From an uncultured Pseudobdellovibrionaceae bacterium (GTDB lineage Bacteria; Bdellovibrionota; Bdellovibrionia; Bdellovibrionales; JAMPXM01): a stretch of 7,375 bases of DNA. The translations under genes were made by a program, and so were the position numbers. Under the pieces are notes generated by a model, which worked only from the letters and a program-made list of their open reading frames with translations, was not told the origin of the DNA and did no database searches. Below are positions 6,087-7,375 of this stretch, in pieces; the stretch's first letter is position 1, and every line of letters starts with the position of its first letter. The DNA lies in assembly GCA_934277865.1 (NCBI GenBank), contig CAKQVW010000135.1, positions 1 through 7,375 of the forward strand, read 5' to 3'.

Positions 6087-6109
6087 GGCTTGATCAGATC
6101 AAGCCATGT
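6083..6109 (-). repeat. Perfect 13-bp-arm palindrome over the parA start codon
   Basis: ACATGGCTTGATC (6083-6095) and GATCAAGCCATGT (6097-6109) are exact inverse complements around one base. The parA ATG (6086-6084 on the minus strand) is inside one arm. It fills most of the 37-base gap after the PLP enzyme gene. No T-run follows, so a terminator is unlikely; an autoregulatory operator, a partition site or an RNA structure hiding the start is more plausible. Confidence 0.75.
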
Positions 6110-6123
6110 GGGTCAGTGTCCAA

Positions 6124-7375
6124 TCAAAGTGCGCGGAACGCAGCGTCGAGGTCCGCGATCAAATCTCGCGAGTCTTCGATACCGAGACTGAGACGAATCA
6201 GACGTGGATCGATTCCTGATTCGGTCTGTTTGTCTTTCGGAATCGCGGCGTGAGTCATGTAACCAGGAACTTCGATCAATGTCTTCGTCAGTCCGAGGCT
6301 GACCGCCAGCGTGATGGAGTAACTGTTCTTCGCGATGTGATCGACGAAGCGACGGCATTTCTCCAGATTTCCTTTCACGGTGAAAGAGATCATGGTGCCT
6401 GGGGCGAACTTTCCTTCGGGTGAGCGTAAGACTCGCTTGGCGAGCTTCGCATGAGGATAGCTCTTCAGGCCCGGATACGTGACTTTTTCAACTTTGGGAT
6501 GGCGCTCAAGAAAGTTTGCGACCGCCATAGCATTTTCCTGCTGTTTTTCAAAACGAATCGCAAGTGTCGGAATGCCATGAACGGTGATGCCCCATGCCGA
6601 CTTTGGGTTCAAGATCGCGCCGAAGTCTTTGCGTGCGAGTTTGAGTCCACGCTCGAAGGTTTTTTTGCTCATCGCCGCGCCGCCCATTTCGGTACCGAAG
6701 CCGCCGATGTTCTTCGTCAGACTGTGGATCACGATATCGATTCCCCATTCGATCGGGCGAAGACCCCAGGGAGTGGCAAAGGTGTTGTCGACGATCGTGA
6801 TAATACGATCGGACTCGCTGCGCGTTTTATTGATTTTTTTTACTTCCGACATAATGGCCGGAAGATCCGCAAGATCGAGGCTTGGGTTGGAGACACATTC
6901 GAAATACAGCACACGGACATTTGGATCGTTCAGTAGTTGCCGATGTTCGCGTGAGTTGACGTCGATAAACGTCGATTGAATTCCAAATCGCGGCAGCCAA
7001 TCGGCAAGGAGACTGTAGGTGCAGCCGTAAAGGTTGCGATGTGCAATGACACGTTGACCAGACTTCATCACTGACAGCAGAGCGGATGAGATGGCACCCA
7101 TGCCCGAGCCAAAGCTGACGGCCGATTCGGAGCCTTCGAGCTGTGCGAGATGCTCCTCTAAAAGGAGGGTATTGGGTTCATCGAGGCGGTCGTAAATCAA
7201 AATGGGCTCATGACTAGGATCTCGTGAGAGCTCTTCGGAACCAAACTGCAAAAAACCTTTCGCACCACGATCCAATGACCCAAGACGGAAAGTCGTATTG
7301 GATGTAATGGGCGGAATGAGGTGTTTGGAAAACTCCCAAGCGTTGGTCACCGGTGTCCCGTGAACCATTTTCGAT
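6124..7375 (-). CDS. Methionine gamma-lyase-like / Cys-Met metabolism PLP enzyme (5' end probably outside window)
   Basis: From the first visible ATG (7368) the protein has 414 residues, but the frame stays open to the window edge, so the start may lie upstream. It belongs to the trans-sulfuration PLP family (fold type I): YDR (59-61, phosphate binding), SFGSGMGAIS (85-94), LYGCTYSL (113-120), VDNTFATP (193-200), PLP Lys K219 in HSLTKNIGGFG, and C-terminal RLSLGIED. The Cys in LYGCT and the KDFGAIL block (247-253) match methionine gamma-lyases, which split methionine into methanethiol, 2-oxobutyrate and ammonia. Most relatives have Gly at that Cys position. Differences: an insert of roughly 20 residues near 33-55, and SLGLTKTLIEVPGYMTH where SLGG.E(S/T)L..hP..MTH is usual. 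Cystathionine gamma-lyase, cystathionine gamma-synthase or O-acetylhomoserine sulfhydrylase remain possible. It is a cytoplasmic, probably tetrameric enzyme. parA follows after 37 bases, probably on the same transcript. Confidence 0.85.
   Translation of the reverse strand, partial: SKMVHGTPVTNAWEFSKHLIPPITSNTTFRLGSLDRGAKGFLQFGSEELSRDPSHEPILIYDRLDEPNTLLLEEHLAQLEGSESAVSFGSGMGAISSALLSVMKSGQRVIAHRNLYGCTYSLLADWLPRFGIQSTFIDVNSREHRQLLNDPNVRVLYFECVSNPSLDLADLPAIMSEVKKINKTRSESDRIITIVDNTFATPWGLRPIEWGIDIVIHSLTKNIGGFGTEMGGAAMSKKTFERGLKLARKDFGAILNPKSAWGITVHGIPTLAIRFEKQQENAMAVANFLERHPKVEKVTYPGLKSYPHAKLAKRVLRSPEGKFAPGTMISFTVKGNLEKCRRFVDHIAKNSYSITLAVSLGLTKTLIEVPGYMTHAAIPKDKQTESGIDPRLIRLSLGIEDSRDLIADLDAAFRAL

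Noticed and set aside
6091..6103. FNR/CRP-like box TTGAT...ATCAA in the centre of the parA palindrome
   Set aside because: The spacer is 3 bases, not the 4 of an FNR site, and the symmetry extends far beyond that core, so an FNR call is not supported.
6083..6109. Palindrome as intrinsic terminator of the PLP enzyme gene
   Set aside because: No T-run follows on the minus strand, the loop would be too tight without opening the stem, and parA starts inside it.
6083..6109. Chromosomal parS site
   Set aside because: The sequence does not resemble the conserved parS consensus TGTTTCACGTGAAACA.

Overview
The window is a dense bacterial segment: seven protein genes, almost no spacer, and no RNA gene, CRISPR array or transposon that I can see. 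A secreted beta-barrel protein with a signal peptide and a C-terminal Phe indicates a Gram-negative host. The mid-range GC content and the gene mix would fit Bdellovibrionota or a related delta-type lineage. That placement is a weak inference, because no marker gene is present.

Layout. (1) Positions 1-1601, plus strand: the end of an acyl/D-alanyl carrier protein gene, then a polytopic membrane protein that resembles MBOAT O-acyltransferases (DltC-DltB-like order). (2) Positions 1573-3749, minus strand: a two-gene unit in which a membrane-anchored PQQ-type beta-propeller protein is followed, with an ATGA overlap, by an HTTM-like membrane protein. Its 3' end overlaps the MBOAT-like gene tail-to-tail by 29 bases. 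(3) Positions 3750-3903: a divergent intergenic region with three perfect inverted repeats, one directly against a start codon. (4) Positions 3904-4611, plus strand: a small outer-membrane beta-barrel protein with a Gly-rich linker, closed by a strong intrinsic terminator at 4670-4703. (5) Positions 4640-7375, minus strand: a methionine gamma-lyase-like PLP enzyme, a ParA-like ATPase with an altered P-loop, and a basic 140-residue protein whose start lies 83 bases inside parA.

How the genes may work together. The first four genes look like a cell-envelope modification neighbourhood: a carrier protein, a candidate acyl transferase, a periplasmic propeller and an HTTM-like membrane protein. No shared substrate can be read from the sequence. 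The ParA-like ATPase and the overlapping small basic protein look like a two-component positioning or partitioning pair without a recognisable ParB. A perfect 13-bp-arm palindrome covers the parA start codon and is a candidate operator or RNA switch. The PLP enzyme is probably metabolic and only shares the transcript.

The points most worth a second look are the parA palindrome, the P-loop variant (KGGVLKTS), the nested partner gene, and the apparent absence of the invariant MBOAT histidine.
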